This document shows, piece by piece, positions 20,130 through 28,346 of a DNA stretch of 30,434 nt. Origin of the DNA: a virus. The stretch covers positions 1-30,434 of the IMG/VR virus record IMGVR_UViG_3300030101_004247; one strand, 5' to 3'. Every line of letters starts with the position of its first letter. The first letter of the stretch is position 1. The position numbers were made by a program, and so were the translations under genes. The notes below the pieces were generated by a model that was given only the letters and a program-made list of their open reading frames with translations, searched no databases and was not told where the DNA came from.

Positions 20130-21910
20130 TATCTAGCGTCTTTAGGTAAATTTTTATTTCTTGGACTAAATCCTTTTCTTGGCATATCATTAGGAGCAAC
20201 AGGTACTTTCTGTGGGTTTTTAGGTGCTACAAAACCTTTGCTTCTTGCTCTGCCTGTTGTTATCTCTGTTTGCTTATCATCCTTTAGCATATAAGTTTTC
20301 CTGAACCATTTGTGTCTGCATCTTGCACCGCCTTTATAGAGCCAGATTGAATACGTATCAGCACCACCCTCACCAAAACCAGCATTTACTGGCTTTTTAT
20401 CCATCATCATAATGTCTTCTTTTCTGTACACTTTATCTGCTGCAACCATTTTTTTACAAAATTCTCTTGAATTTGCACTTACTTTCTTAGGTGAATAAGT
20501 GTATCTAACTTTAAATAATACACCTTTCTGGCTTTCTTGCTTTGAAGTGCCATCTTGCTCACTTTTTGCTTTTGGTCTTGCAACACCTGTACTAGCTAGG
20601 TTAAGCATTTTATCCAAACTTGCTTCATTATCATAATCAACTTCCCTTTCATCTACAACAGTGTAGTTTTCTAAATCTTCATCTTCACCTAAAGCTATAA
20701 GCTCATCAGCAATGCTGTTTAATACTTTATCATCTATGTTATGAAAGCAGTGCCTTGTAGCTTCCAATGCTTCAGCATCATCCTCTTGCTTAATTCCAGT
20801 TTCTTCTTCTTTTGTTTCTGCATCTAAATCATCATCTAAATCCATAAACTCTAAAGGTTCAATGGTTTTAAAATACATATTTAAGGATATATTATTTACT
20901 GCAAACAATTCATCTAAGGCATCTAAAATTAAATCTTGATAAGGTTTTATAACAACATTGTTAAATAACAAACTAGCATTTTTGATCTCATCAGCATTTG
21001 AACCTAAACCATTGTTGCCATCCCTTAAACCAATTAACAAAGGAGAAGTAACCCTGTGTGTTACAAGTATTTTTCTTGTACACTCTTCTGATAAATAACT
21101 GTAGTGTTCTGGAGCATCTGTTAAGCTTACATCGTCAATTGAAGTCTTGCTTTCTGCATTGTTGTTAAATGCTACAATTACTTTTTCTCCATAGCTGCCT
21201 GTAAGCTTTTGTAATACCTGTGATTTAATGTGTTCTTGTTTTTCCCTATCTGGAACACCATTGTTGAAGTTAATTATTTTAGTACCACTGAAGCTGCATT
21301 GTGCATCGTTTATTAAATAATCTGCAATCTCTTTTTCTAGTGTAGCATAAGAAGTTTGATAATCGGCTGGTGAGTAATAGAAGTACCCACTTACATAACG
21401 CCTAACAATAAATATTTCATTAGTTGCACCACTACCAAAAACAGGAAATTTTTTAAGCTCTGTTTGCTTTGTCACTTTTGTCCAATCAGCACTGTATAAA
21501 TAATTTTTTATTTTACCATCTTCACCACACTTTTCTGCTCTTAATGTTTCTCTTGGAAAATGTGTAATACTTGCAATCTTATCACCTGAATAAGTTACTT
21601 GAAAAGCACCTTCACCTAATAATTTTAAATCCTGAACAACCCTTCTTAGTTCTTTAGGTTTTAAGATTTTTTTCATTTCAGCATACTGCTCTGGCTTTCT
21701 ATTGCTATCTGTTGCATCTAACCCTTTTCCATATATCTGGTTTACAATACCATTTATAACAGCATTGTTTGTAGTGCTATCCATATAAGCATCAATCAAA
21801 CTTTGGTAATAATCATTGTTATCACCAATGCCTACCCAATCCTGATTCTTTTCCTCAGTGATTGTTGGTCTTTCGTAGCTGCTAAGTTGTATTAAGTGAA
21901 CATTGTCCAT
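20129..21910 (-). CDS. Portal protein with C-terminal extension
   Basis: A 593-residue protein. The first 370 residues have portal character: an N-terminal segment with DNNDYYQSLIDAYMDSTTN, a beta-rich middle with RRYVSGYFYY, and LVTHRVTSPLLIGLRDGNNG before the helical stem region. This would form the dodecameric ring through which DNA enters. A further 200 residues follow an acidic stretch and contain YTYSPKKVSANSREFCKKMV and GADTYSIWLYKGGARCRH, a Cys/His-containing domain like extensions on Bacteroidetes phage head proteins. The order portal after capsid is unusual. It overlaps both neighbours by one base. Confidence 0.8.
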   Translation of the reverse strand: MDNVHLIQLSSYERPTITEEKNQDWVGIGDNNDYYQSLIDAYMDSTTNNAVINGIVNQIYGKGLDATDSNRKPEQYAEMKKILKPKELRRVVQDLKLLGEGAFQVTYSGDKIASITHFPRETLRAEKCGEDGKIKNYLYSADWTKVTKQTELKKFPVFGSGATNEIFIVRRYVSGYFYYSPADYQTSYATLEKEIADYLINDAQCSFSGTKIINFNNGVPDREKQEHIKSQVLQKLTGSYGEKVIVAFNNNAESKTSIDDVSLTDAPEHYSYLSEECTRKILVTHRVTSPLLIGLRDGNNGLGSNADEIKNASLLFNNVVIKPYQDLILDALDELFAVNNISLNMYFKTIEPLEFMDLDDDLDAETKEEETGIKQEDDAEALEATRHCFHNIDDKVLNSIADELIALGEDEDLENYTVVDEREVDYDNEASLDKMLNLASTGVARPKAKSEQDGTSKQESQKGVLFKVRYTYSPKKVSANSREFCKKMVAADKVYRKEDIMMMDKKPVNAGFGEGGADTYSIWLYKGGARCRHKWFRKTYMLKDDKQTEITTGRARSKGFVAPKNPQKVPVAPNDMPRKGFSPRNKNLPKDAR

Positions 21911-22260
21911 TATGCATAAATGTATTCGTTATCTCCAGTTGAGGTTTCAGTGTAAACATTGTTGCTTATGTTGAAAGTGCTAACTGTTTGATCTGTTGCA
22001 AAAATTTTATCTTTAAATACTAATGTGTTGTCAGTAGTGTTTCTTACCTCGTAGGTGTAAAAATTAGCTTCTGTAAGAGCTTGAGTAGTGCTGTAGGTGT
22101 AGTAATAGTCAACTTCTGAAAAAGTTGCATTAGAATCAGTAAAAATCACTTTATTTAATTCTTCAGATTTTATCACTAATGAATAGGTTTTAGCACCAGA
22201 AAATTTTTCTCTTGGTACTAAATTAATCAATCTTGTTCCAGTTGTTGTTATTACTTGCAT
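21910..22260 (-). CDS. Hypothetical beta-rich structural protein
   Basis: A 116-residue protein starting MQVITTTGTRLINLVPREKF, built of beta-type segments with Tyr/Thr-rich character (FSEVDYYYTYSTTQ). It has no membrane or catalytic motif. It comes right after a terminator-like hairpin and its stop overlaps the portal start by one base, so it belongs to the portal transcript. A minor capsid or decoration role is possible. Not recognised. Confidence 0.5.
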   Translation of the reverse strand: MQVITTTGTRLINLVPREKFSGAKTYSLVIKSEELNKVIFTDSNATFSEVDYYYTYSTTQALTEANFYTYEVRNTTDNTLVFKDKIFATDQTVSTFNISNNVYTETSTGDNEYIYA

Positions 22261-22270
22261 TTTTTTTAAT

Positions 22271-22304
22271 AAAAAAAGGGTAAGTTATTTTCCAACCTAC
22301 CCTT
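22271..22304 (-). terminator. Rho-independent terminator after putative tail tube gene
   Basis: On the minus strand an 11-bp stem, AAGGGTAGGTT paired with AACTTACCCTT and one G-U, closes a 7-base loop and is followed by a T tract of seven (two in the stem). It lies 33 bases after the stop of the 182-aa structural gene, in a 76-base gap. Confidence 0.75.
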
Positions 22305-22336
22305 CCTTAACAAACACTAATTATTAACTATACTAC

Positions 22337-22885
22337 CTATGAATTAGTACCTTGTACAATGGTAAATGTTCCAGCCATTCCAGCAAATGGATCACCAGCT
22401 ACTGCACTTTCAATAAAGTTTGCAGGCATTTTCTCAGTACCAGCAAGAGTTAAAGTATATCCACTCAAATCTCCCATTGCAGCACCTGTTGAAATTGTTC
22501 CACCTGTTACTTCACAGCCAAAATCTACTCCACACATCATACAATTTCCGTTATAATCCTCAACTACTATGTGAGGTCTTCCAAAGGAAATTAATTTTAA
22601 TTCTTTGTTATCTTCTTTGCTTAATTTAGGCAAAGTTAAAGTTATAGTTTGTTCAAAAAAGGTTGTTCCATTTTCTCTAGAACTTGTAATTGCTTGTTCT
22701 AAAGAGCTGTTGCCTTTTACATCATATTGGAATGCTGAAGCAGTTCCAGTCATATTAGAAATTTCATCCCCAGAGTTCAATGTTACTGTTCCAAGTGTAC
22801 CGAAGTTCAAAAAATAAACTTTAGTAATCCCCCCAATAACATCTTTACAAGGTACTTTTCTTCCTACAGATAAATCACAAGCCAT
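22337..22885 (-). CDS. Putative major tail tube protein
   Basis: A 182-residue protein starting MACDLSVGRKVPCKDVIGGI, a beginning that I recognise from abundant structural proteins in Bacteroidetes phages. Alternating strands, no membrane segment, and motifs such as TLTLPKLSKEDNKELKLISF and YTLTLAGTEKMPANF fit a beta-sandwich tail tube subunit. It is flanked by terminator-like hairpins on both sides, consistent with separately controlled high expression. The alternative is a capsid decoration protein; structure would decide. Confidence 0.5.
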   Translation of the reverse strand: MACDLSVGRKVPCKDVIGGITKVYFLNFGTLGTVTLNSGDEISNMTGTASAFQYDVKGNSSLEQAITSSRENGTTFFEQTITLTLPKLSKEDNKELKLISFGRPHIVVEDYNGNCMMCGVDFGCEVTGGTISTGAAMGDLSGYTLTLAGTEKMPANFIESAVAGDPFAGMAGTFTIVQGTNS

Positions 22886-22905
22886 CTTGTTGTTTTTTAA
22901 AGGTT

Positions 22906-22932
22906 AAAAATAGGGGAGCTTTTACACTCCCC
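22906..22932 (-). terminator. Rho-independent terminator after major capsid gene
   Basis: On the minus strand GGGGAG and CTCCCC form a 6-bp GC-rich stem with an 8-base loop, followed by TATTTTT. It lies 8 bases after the capsid gene stop and before the next structural gene, so it probably attenuates rather than ends all transcription. Confidence 0.75.
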
Positions 22933-22940
22933 AAAGTTAA

Positions 22941-23873
22941 TTAAGCGTATATAACTACGTCTGAAGCAATTCCAATCTGAACACCAGCAGTAAATCTCAT
23001 AACTACTCGTACATTTTGAGAACCATCTAAATCTCCCATATCAAGAAGCTTAACTTCATTATGGTCGGAAAGTAATCCTGTACCGAAGTATAGGTTGCTT
23101 TTCTGTGCAGCCATCATTGAATCATCTGGCAATCCAGCTCCAATTACAACTTTAACACCATCATAAGAAAGTGCTCCATTGTTCCACCATTGTGTTCCTT
23201 GTGCGTTAACACCAGCAGCTCCTAAGCCATTAGCACCAAATCCACCTAAAGCTCTAACGTATAATTTAGCAGCTTTTCTTGAAACATAGATATACAAATC
23301 TTCTTTTCCATAAACTCCTGAAGGAATTGCATCAACCACTTTACCCATTTCATCAATGATGTTAGAAGCAGTTAAAGGTGAACCAGATACTGCAACAGTT
23401 CCAGCACCACCAGCAGTAGCTAAATAGTAAAAGCCATCAAACTCACCAGCGTTTCCTGTTTGTCCACTCCAGATGTTTTGTTCTGTTTTCTCAGCAACCA
23501 ATCCAGCAACGTGTGCTAGGATGAAATCAGAAAATGCTGGGGGTAAGTTATCATAAGCTGAATAGCCCATTTGAACTGCTTCCCAATCGCTTCTAAAATC
23601 TTTTTTACAAAGATTCAAGTTAATCTGAAATTCTTCAGGTTGTAAAATTCTTTCTGTTAATGTTAAAGTTCCAGTTGGTGTGAAATCACAAGTTGCATCT
23701 TTGATAACATTTGCATCAGTTGCTACTTTCTTTAAAACCTCTTTGAACTTAACATTAGGTTTTACGGTAATTAAACCGTTTTCAATTGTTGAACCACTCA
23801 ATAGAGCCGCAGAAATATACTTTCCAGCAAATTCACCAGCGTAAGTTGAAGTGATTGAAGTTGTTGTTGCCAT
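22941..23873 (-). CDS. Major capsid protein
   Basis: A 310-residue protein, starting MATTTSITSTYAGEFAGKYI, with the features of HK97-fold capsid subunits: an N-terminal helical arm, an E-loop-like region (PTGTLTLTERILQPEEFQIN), a long spine helix region (AFSDFILAHVAGLVAEKTEQ) and a beta-rich A-domain ending in VRVVMRFTAGVQIGIASDVV. It follows the scaffold-like gene by 15 bases and is followed by a strong terminator. Assignment rests on length, neighbours and pattern. Confidence 0.8.
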   Translation of the reverse strand: MATTTSITSTYAGEFAGKYISAALLSGSTIENGLITVKPNVKFKEVLKKVATDANVIKDATCDFTPTGTLTLTERILQPEEFQINLNLCKKDFRSDWEAVQMGYSAYDNLPPAFSDFILAHVAGLVAEKTEQNIWSGQTGNAGEFDGFYYLATAGGAGTVAVSGSPLTASNIIDEMGKVVDAIPSGVYGKEDLYIYVSRKAAKLYVRALGGFGANGLGAAGVNAQGTQWWNNGALSYDGVKVVIGAGLPDDSMMAAQKSNLYFGTGLLSDHNEVKLLDMGDLDGSQNVRVVMRFTAGVQIGIASDVVIYA

Positions 23874-23888
23874 TTTTCTTTTTTTTAA

Positions 23889-24503
23889 TTAATTACTAGC
23901 TATTTTACTAAAAACTCTATCCATTGTAGTTTCAGTACGTTTTTGCCCAAATAAAAACTTTCCTTTTTTGTTTTGCTCAGTTTCAGGATTGTGCTTTATT
24001 GGTTCAACTGCTTCCTCTTTGGTTGCAGATAATTCAGTTTCTTGAAGTTCTTCTTTAACTTCTTCAGTTGCAGTTTCTTCAGACATTTCTTCTTTATCTT
24101 TGCCCATTTTATCAATCATTGCTTTGATTTCATCAACTGCTTTTGTAAATTCTTCTTTAGTTACATATCTCATTTCCTCTTTCTCCTCTTCCTTTTCTAA
24201 TTCAGCAGCTTCAACTTCTTCTTTTTCTTCTTCTTCTTTCTCTGCTTCAACCTCTTTAATTTCTGAGATTAACCCTTCTTCTTTAACTACAAGAACCATA
24301 TCGTTCTCTAGTTTGTATTCACCAACTGGAAGTGCAATTTGTTCTTCTTCTGATTTTATAAAGATTGCTTCACCAGCTTTAAATTCTTCAGCTACCAATA
24401 CAGTACCGTTTTCAAGTTTCATTTCAGCAAGATTTACTGTTTCTTCAGCAAGTTCGACTCCGACTATGCCTTTAATTTTGTTTAGAATTTCTGTTGCTTT
24501 CAT
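23889..24503 (-). CDS. Scaffold-like acidic protein
   Basis: A 204-residue, very acidic protein. The N-terminal 80 residues are a beta-rich domain (KLENGTVLVAEEFKAGEAIF). A Glu-rich helical stretch of about 60 residues follows, then MRYVTKEEFTKAVDEIKAMI, probably a coiled coil, and a basic C-terminus (FLFGQKRTETTMDRVFSK). Acidic helical proteins directly before the capsid gene usually act as scaffolds. The preceding two-block motif suggests strong late expression. Confidence 0.6.
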   Translation of the reverse strand: MKATEILNKIKGIVGVELAEETVNLAEMKLENGTVLVAEEFKAGEAIFIKSEEEQIALPVGEYKLENDMVLVVKEEGLISEIKEVEAEKEEEEKEEVEAAELEKEEEKEEMRYVTKEEFTKAVDEIKAMIDKMGKDKEEMSEETATEEVKEELQETELSATKEEAVEPIKHNPETEQNKKGKFLFGQKRTETTMDRVFSKIASN

Positions 24504-24521
24504 ACTTTTAAATGTAATTGT

Positions 24522-24557
24522 ATACTATTAATGTAAAAAAAAGTGCAAAGTGTTATA
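24522..24557 (-). promoter_or_regulatory. Two-block motif, copy 2 (candidate late promoter/operator)
   Basis: On the minus strand TATAACACTT is followed after ten bases by TTTACATTAATAGTAT, the same blocks and spacing as at 3923-3958. It lies in the 67-base gap between the small Cys-rich gene and the scaffold-like gene, 18 bases before the ATG. An adjacent inverted repeat (AGTGTT, AACACT) and an eight-T tract make this site look partly like a terminator as well. Confidence 0.5.
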
Positions 24558-24570
24558 CCCAACACTGTAA

Positions 24571-24729
24571 TTATGCCTGTGTTTTGCCTATTCCCTGTGC
24601 GCCAATGCTACCATCACAGCAAGAAATACTGTATCTTTTGCCATCTTTACATAAACAACCTCTTCTTCCACCTTTTGGCGATGTTCTACTTGGGATATGT
24701 GTTTCTTTTTTTCTTCTTTTGGTTTTCAT
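24571..24729 (-). CDS. Small Cys-rich phage protein (52 aa)
   Basis: A 52-residue product from the ATG at 24729, starting MKTKRRKKETHIPSRTSPKG. The segment GCLCKDGKRYSISCCDGSIG followed by AQGIG is a recurrent motif in Bacteroidetes phages, located between head genes. Four Cys (CxC and CC) could form a metal site or disulfides in the virion. It begins one base after the protease gene stop. A longer upstream start would lie inside that gene in another frame and is less likely. Function unknown. Confidence 0.7.
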   Translation of the reverse strand: MKTKRRKKETHIPSRTSPKGGRRGCLCKDGKRYSISCCDGSIGAQGIGKTQA

Positions 24730-24730
24730 T

Positions 24731-26317
24731 TTATTTGTTTTTAGGTGATTTAGGATGTTTGGCTGGTAACAGATCAAAGTCACCTGTGTATTTTGGGTTT
24801 TGTGGTCTGCCATTTCTTACTAAATACAAGTATGCATTTACTCTTGCTTGCGCCCAAGCTGTAGGTGATTTAATTCTAGGACTGTGGCTTGTGTTGAATG
24901 CTCCTAATCCTCTTTGAAATACTGCTTTCAATTGCCCAATAGTTACACCATAGCCAAGTTTCTTTTTATACCTTTCATTAAAATCATCTGATTTCTTTTG
25001 CAGTGCTGCTTCATCCTTCTTGCTAACCTTTGCACCTCTTGTTGTAGATGCATCACCCTTTGCTGTTCCTTTGCCTTTTGGGTTTGGGTTTGGAGTTCCT
25101 GACTTTGGAGCTTTTGGACTTTTTCTTATTCCACCTCTTGGACCAACTTCAGCCATCTTTACACATTTGCCATCCTTGTTTTTTTTGTAACCCTTTGGGC
25201 ATTTAGTTTTATACATTTCATCTTTGATATGCTTTTCACAAGGCATATACCAAGTTTTTTCTTTACCTTCTAAATCTTGAAAAATATGTGTGTGGAATCC
25301 TTTACAACCTATGTTTCTTGCCATTTCTTCAGCTTTCTCTTGTGTTGAGTATGCCAACCTATCATCAATAACTGCAAACTGATCATCAATAACCATTGAA
25401 GCAAGTTCAATTTCACCAAGTTCTTTTAATTTACTTTTACTCCACCTCAACGCTGCCTTACCACCCCATAATAAATAGCTGATAGTTCCACAAGCTTCTG
25501 TGTTGCCTTCATCATAATATTCACCAGCTCTTGAAAGAAAACTATACATCCTTTTTATAGTATCTACACTTACAGCACGACCAGCAGCCAAATCAGCACT
25601 ACGCATTTTTCCTACATCAGTAGCACATTTGTTTCCCACCTTTTCATTTAACTCTCTTCCTCTTTTTGCATTGTTGCTTACTGCCTGTGGATAATCTGTA
25701 TAGCTTTGTAATTCTGTTTTTTTAGTAAATAAGTTTTTAATCTCTTCAATCTTTTTCAATGCTTCTTGCTCTTCGGAATCAATTGCACTTAGCTTTGCTT
25801 TGTCAGCAAAATATCCCTCAATGCTAAACCCTTTTACTTTGCCAGTCTTTACAAAATCATTCCAAATTTCATTATTATTTACCTTCATTGAAATCATCCA
25901 AGTACCTTCAGGAACATCCAAACCATACAGAGAGCTTTTATCTTTTTCTTTATTTTCTACAATCCAAGATTCTACAACTGTTAAATTATTAACTTGCATT
26001 TTATGCTCTAGGGTTGCATTGTTTTGATTGCCATTTTGAAAGAACAATTCACTTGCTTTTCTTACAGTATCAGCAGAAAAATATACATAATACTCTTTAT
26101 CACCTTGCTTTCTGTATATAGGTTTGTTGGGGATCAATGCAGCTCCCATTAATATTTTTTTTTCATCATCTACTTTGGCAAGTTGTATCTCTTGGCTTTT
26201 AAGTGCCACAAAATCACTCTCAATTGCTGGTGCTTCAACGATGCTCACTGCTTCTATTCCAGTGACCTCATTTTCTTCATCCAGAAGAAGTTCAATTATT
26301 TCCATTTTTCTTTCCAT
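24731..26317 (-). CDS. XkdF-like prohead protease fused to head-associated domains
   Basis: A 528-residue protein with three parts. Residues 1-170 look like an XkdF-type (Peptidase_S78_2) prohead protease, with PNKPIYRKQGDKEYYVYFSA, ATLEHKM (candidate His105), GLDVPEGTWMISMKV and GFSIEGYF (candidate Ser165). Residues about 205-360 carry a helical domain with DYPQAVSNNAKRGRELNEKV and GTISYLLWGGKAALRWSKSK. The C-terminal end, about 430-520, contains YGVTIGQLKAVFQRGLGAFN and AWAQARVNAYLYLV, a DUF5824-like domain seen in viral proteins. The start at codon 5 (MEIIELLLDEE) is an alternative. It matures the head shell; the added domains may bring other head parts in. Confidence 0.75.
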   Translation of the reverse strand: MERKMEIIELLLDEENEVTGIEAVSIVEAPAIESDFVALKSQEIQLAKVDDEKKILMGAALIPNKPIYRKQGDKEYYVYFSADTVRKASELFFQNGNQNNATLEHKMQVNNLTVVESWIVENKEKDKSSLYGLDVPEGTWMISMKVNNNEIWNDFVKTGKVKGFSIEGYFADKAKLSAIDSEEQEALKKIEEIKNLFTKKTELQSYTDYPQAVSNNAKRGRELNEKVGNKCATDVGKMRSADLAAGRAVSVDTIKRMYSFLSRAGEYYDEGNTEACGTISYLLWGGKAALRWSKSKLKELGEIELASMVIDDQFAVIDDRLAYSTQEKAEEMARNIGCKGFHTHIFQDLEGKEKTWYMPCEKHIKDEMYKTKCPKGYKKNKDGKCVKMAEVGPRGGIRKSPKAPKSGTPNPNPKGKGTAKGDASTTRGAKVSKKDEAALQKKSDDFNERYKKKLGYGVTIGQLKAVFQRGLGAFNTSHSPRIKSPTAWAQARVNAYLYLVRNGRPQNPKYTGDFDLLPAKHPKSPKNK

Positions 26318-26329
26318 TGCTTTTTTTAT

Positions 26330-28213
26330 TTAAAATGTTGCTGTATCTATTATATTGTTTTCTAATGCTTGTGCTGAAGTTACATCACCACTAACTACAA
26401 ATGCTTTTATTGGTGTGCTGTTCTGCTGTCCTAATGCTTGTGCTACTTGATTGAATCCTGATTGCCCAACAACGTTGAATGCTGGTGCTTGTGAACCTAT
26501 GCCTGTTCCACCACCAGCACCACCTGTTGAAACATTTGTTGGTATGTTTGGAGTTGGCCCTTCAACCTTTGATAAAATTGCCTTTGCACTTGCTACACCA
26601 GCTAAAACTTGACCAACCAATTGAGCAATTAAAATAGGTGTAACAACTGGTGCTGCTGGCCCTGTTGCTGCTGCTGCTGCAGTTGCTCCAGCTATTGCAC
26701 TAGAAATACCACTTGCTGTATCTATTAATATCTGTGCTAATGCTGCTGCTTTGCCAACCTTTGTGCCTTCACCAGCTAAAGTTACTAAACTACCCAAAGC
26801 TGTAGAAGTTGCAGAAACTAAATCTTGTTGATTTTTAATTTTAGCTTCTTTTAAAAGTTTAGAATTTTCTAATTCAGTTTTAGTTAAATCATTATCTAAT
26901 GCCTTTTTTTGAATATTACTTTCAGAAATAAAATTTAAAAGCTCTTCATCTGCATCTTTTCTTGCTTGTGTACCTTCTTTAAAAAATTGCCTTTTTCTTT
27001 CTAGCCTTTCTGTTTCAATTCTTATTTCCTCTTCTAATGTATCTATTTGAGCCTGTATTCTTTTTGCATTATCTTCAATTAGTTCATCTGCTGCCTTACG
27101 TTCAGCAATTGTTCTTTGATTAGTACCATCTATTGAAGTTTGATTAAGTTCTATTAATTCTTTTTCTAATGCTGTTTTATTTACTAACTGTTCACTTCTA
27201 AAACCTTCAATCTGTGCTTCAACTGCTAATTTTTCATTTTTAGCTTCTATTAAAGCAATAGCGTTTTCTTGTGTTTTATTTAAGTTAAAAGCTGTTTGTG
27301 CTTGTTTAATTTGAATGTTAACATTATTAAGCATTGCTTTTTCTTGTTCATCTAAAACATCTTTGAGTTTGTTATTTGCTTCAATACGTTCCTCAATTGT
27401 TTTGAACTCATCATCTCTTATTTGCCTTTGTTGTTCTGCCTGTCTGTCAAATTGCTCAATCAATCCTTGATTAACAGCAGCAGCAATTTCAGCAGATTTA
27501 GCAAGTTCAACATTTGATTTAGCTGCTTTTATTGTTTCAGTAACATACCCTGAAACTGATTCTTTTACTTCATTAAAAGTTTCTTTGATTTTTGCAACAC
27601 TATCATCTACTCCAGTAATTACATCAACAGCTTCTACTTGTGCTTTTTTAACCAATTCAAATGCTTTTGTGAAATCACCAGCAAATAAAGCACTTAATGA
27701 TTGACCAAAAATTCCAATTGTTTCTTTTAATTGATTGAAACGGTTTATTAATCCATCTACAATAGCATTCCCAAAATCTTTAATGCTCTGTATAGGGTTT
27801 TGAAAAACTTCTTTAAAAGATTTTGCAATAGCACCAAAGTTATTATTTACAAAATTTACAAAATCACTAAAAATTATACTTAAAGTTTGAAATGCAGTAT
27901 TGAAAATATCTACAACCCTTTGATTGGATTGAAATAATTCTTTAAGTGTTCCTAATGCTGCAATCAATAAACCAATACCAACAGCTTTCAATGCAACACC
28001 CATTTTTTTAAAACCTTGTGTAGCATTTTTTGTACTGCCTTCAGTTTTCTCAACACTATCATTTAGCTTCTTTGAATCCTTTGTTGCATCAACAAAACCA
28101 TCAGCAGTTGATTGTACTGATTCATTTATACCATCTAACTGTTTTGAAACATCATTTAAGTTTTTTTCTAACTTATCTGTTTTTGCTTCAAGTTCAATTA
28201 CTCTCTTTTGCAT
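26330..28213 (-). CDS. Tape measure protein
   Basis: A 627-residue tape measure that sets tail length. It has an N-terminal coiled coil (ELEAKTDKLEKNLNDVSKQL), hydrophobic segments near 75-90 (VALKAVGIGLLIAALGTLKE), a long central coiled coil with QIDTLEEEIRIETERLERKR, and an Ala-rich C-terminal region. At about 0.15 nm per residue this predicts a tail near 90-95 nm, an inference from the general rule. The start overlaps a 50-aa gene by 20 bases. Confidence 0.8.
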   Translation of the reverse strand: MQKRVIELEAKTDKLEKNLNDVSKQLDGINESVQSTADGFVDATKDSKKLNDSVEKTEGSTKNATQGFKKMGVALKAVGIGLLIAALGTLKELFQSNQRVVDIFNTAFQTLSIIFSDFVNFVNNNFGAIAKSFKEVFQNPIQSIKDFGNAIVDGLINRFNQLKETIGIFGQSLSALFAGDFTKAFELVKKAQVEAVDVITGVDDSVAKIKETFNEVKESVSGYVTETIKAAKSNVELAKSAEIAAAVNQGLIEQFDRQAEQQRQIRDDEFKTIEERIEANNKLKDVLDEQEKAMLNNVNIQIKQAQTAFNLNKTQENAIALIEAKNEKLAVEAQIEGFRSEQLVNKTALEKELIELNQTSIDGTNQRTIAERKAADELIEDNAKRIQAQIDTLEEEIRIETERLERKRQFFKEGTQARKDADEELLNFISESNIQKKALDNDLTKTELENSKLLKEAKIKNQQDLVSATSTALGSLVTLAGEGTKVGKAAALAQILIDTASGISSAIAGATAAAAATGPAAPVVTPILIAQLVGQVLAGVASAKAILSKVEGPTPNIPTNVSTGGAGGGTGIGSQAPAFNVVGQSGFNQVAQALGQQNSTPIKAFVVSGDVTSAQALENNIIDTATF

Positions 28214-28346
28214 CTTCTAATTTTTTTATGTAAAATCCTTCTTTTATTGTTAATGCTACCTTGTTAACACCCAAAGCAATAATTATGTTTTTATCATAAG
28301 CTTTGATTTCTTTAATAAACTCTAATCCATCCAGTATTGTTTTCAT
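28194..28346 (-). CDS. Hypothetical tail-operon small protein (50 aa)
   Basis: A 50-residue protein, MKTILDGLEFIKEIKAYDKN, with a hydrophobic IIIALGVNKVALTI and charged ends. It begins immediately after the stop of the large tail gene (TAA-ATG) and overlaps the tape measure start by 20 bases. Coupling on both sides supports translation. The function is unknown; a small tail assembly factor is possible. Confidence 0.6.
   Translation of the reverse strand: MKTILDGLEFIKEIKAYDKNIIIALGVNKVALTIKEGFYIKKLEDAKESN

Noticed and set aside
24100-24531. Plus-strand open frame of 143 codons
   Set aside because: Ser-rich product that is the mirror of the Glu-rich scaffold codons (GAA read as TTC/TCT); no start context or neighbours on that strand.
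24535-24566. Hairpin AGTGTT/AACACT plus T8 as a terminator before the scaffold gene
   Set aside because: The 6-bp stem is AT-rich and the T-tract begins several bases after it, so it is a weak terminator. The stem also overlaps the conserved two-block motif, which explains it better.
24730-24813. Longer start for the small Cys-rich gene at 24813
   Set aside because: It would lie inside the protease gene in another frame. The ATG at 24729, right after the protease stop, matches the known size of this family.
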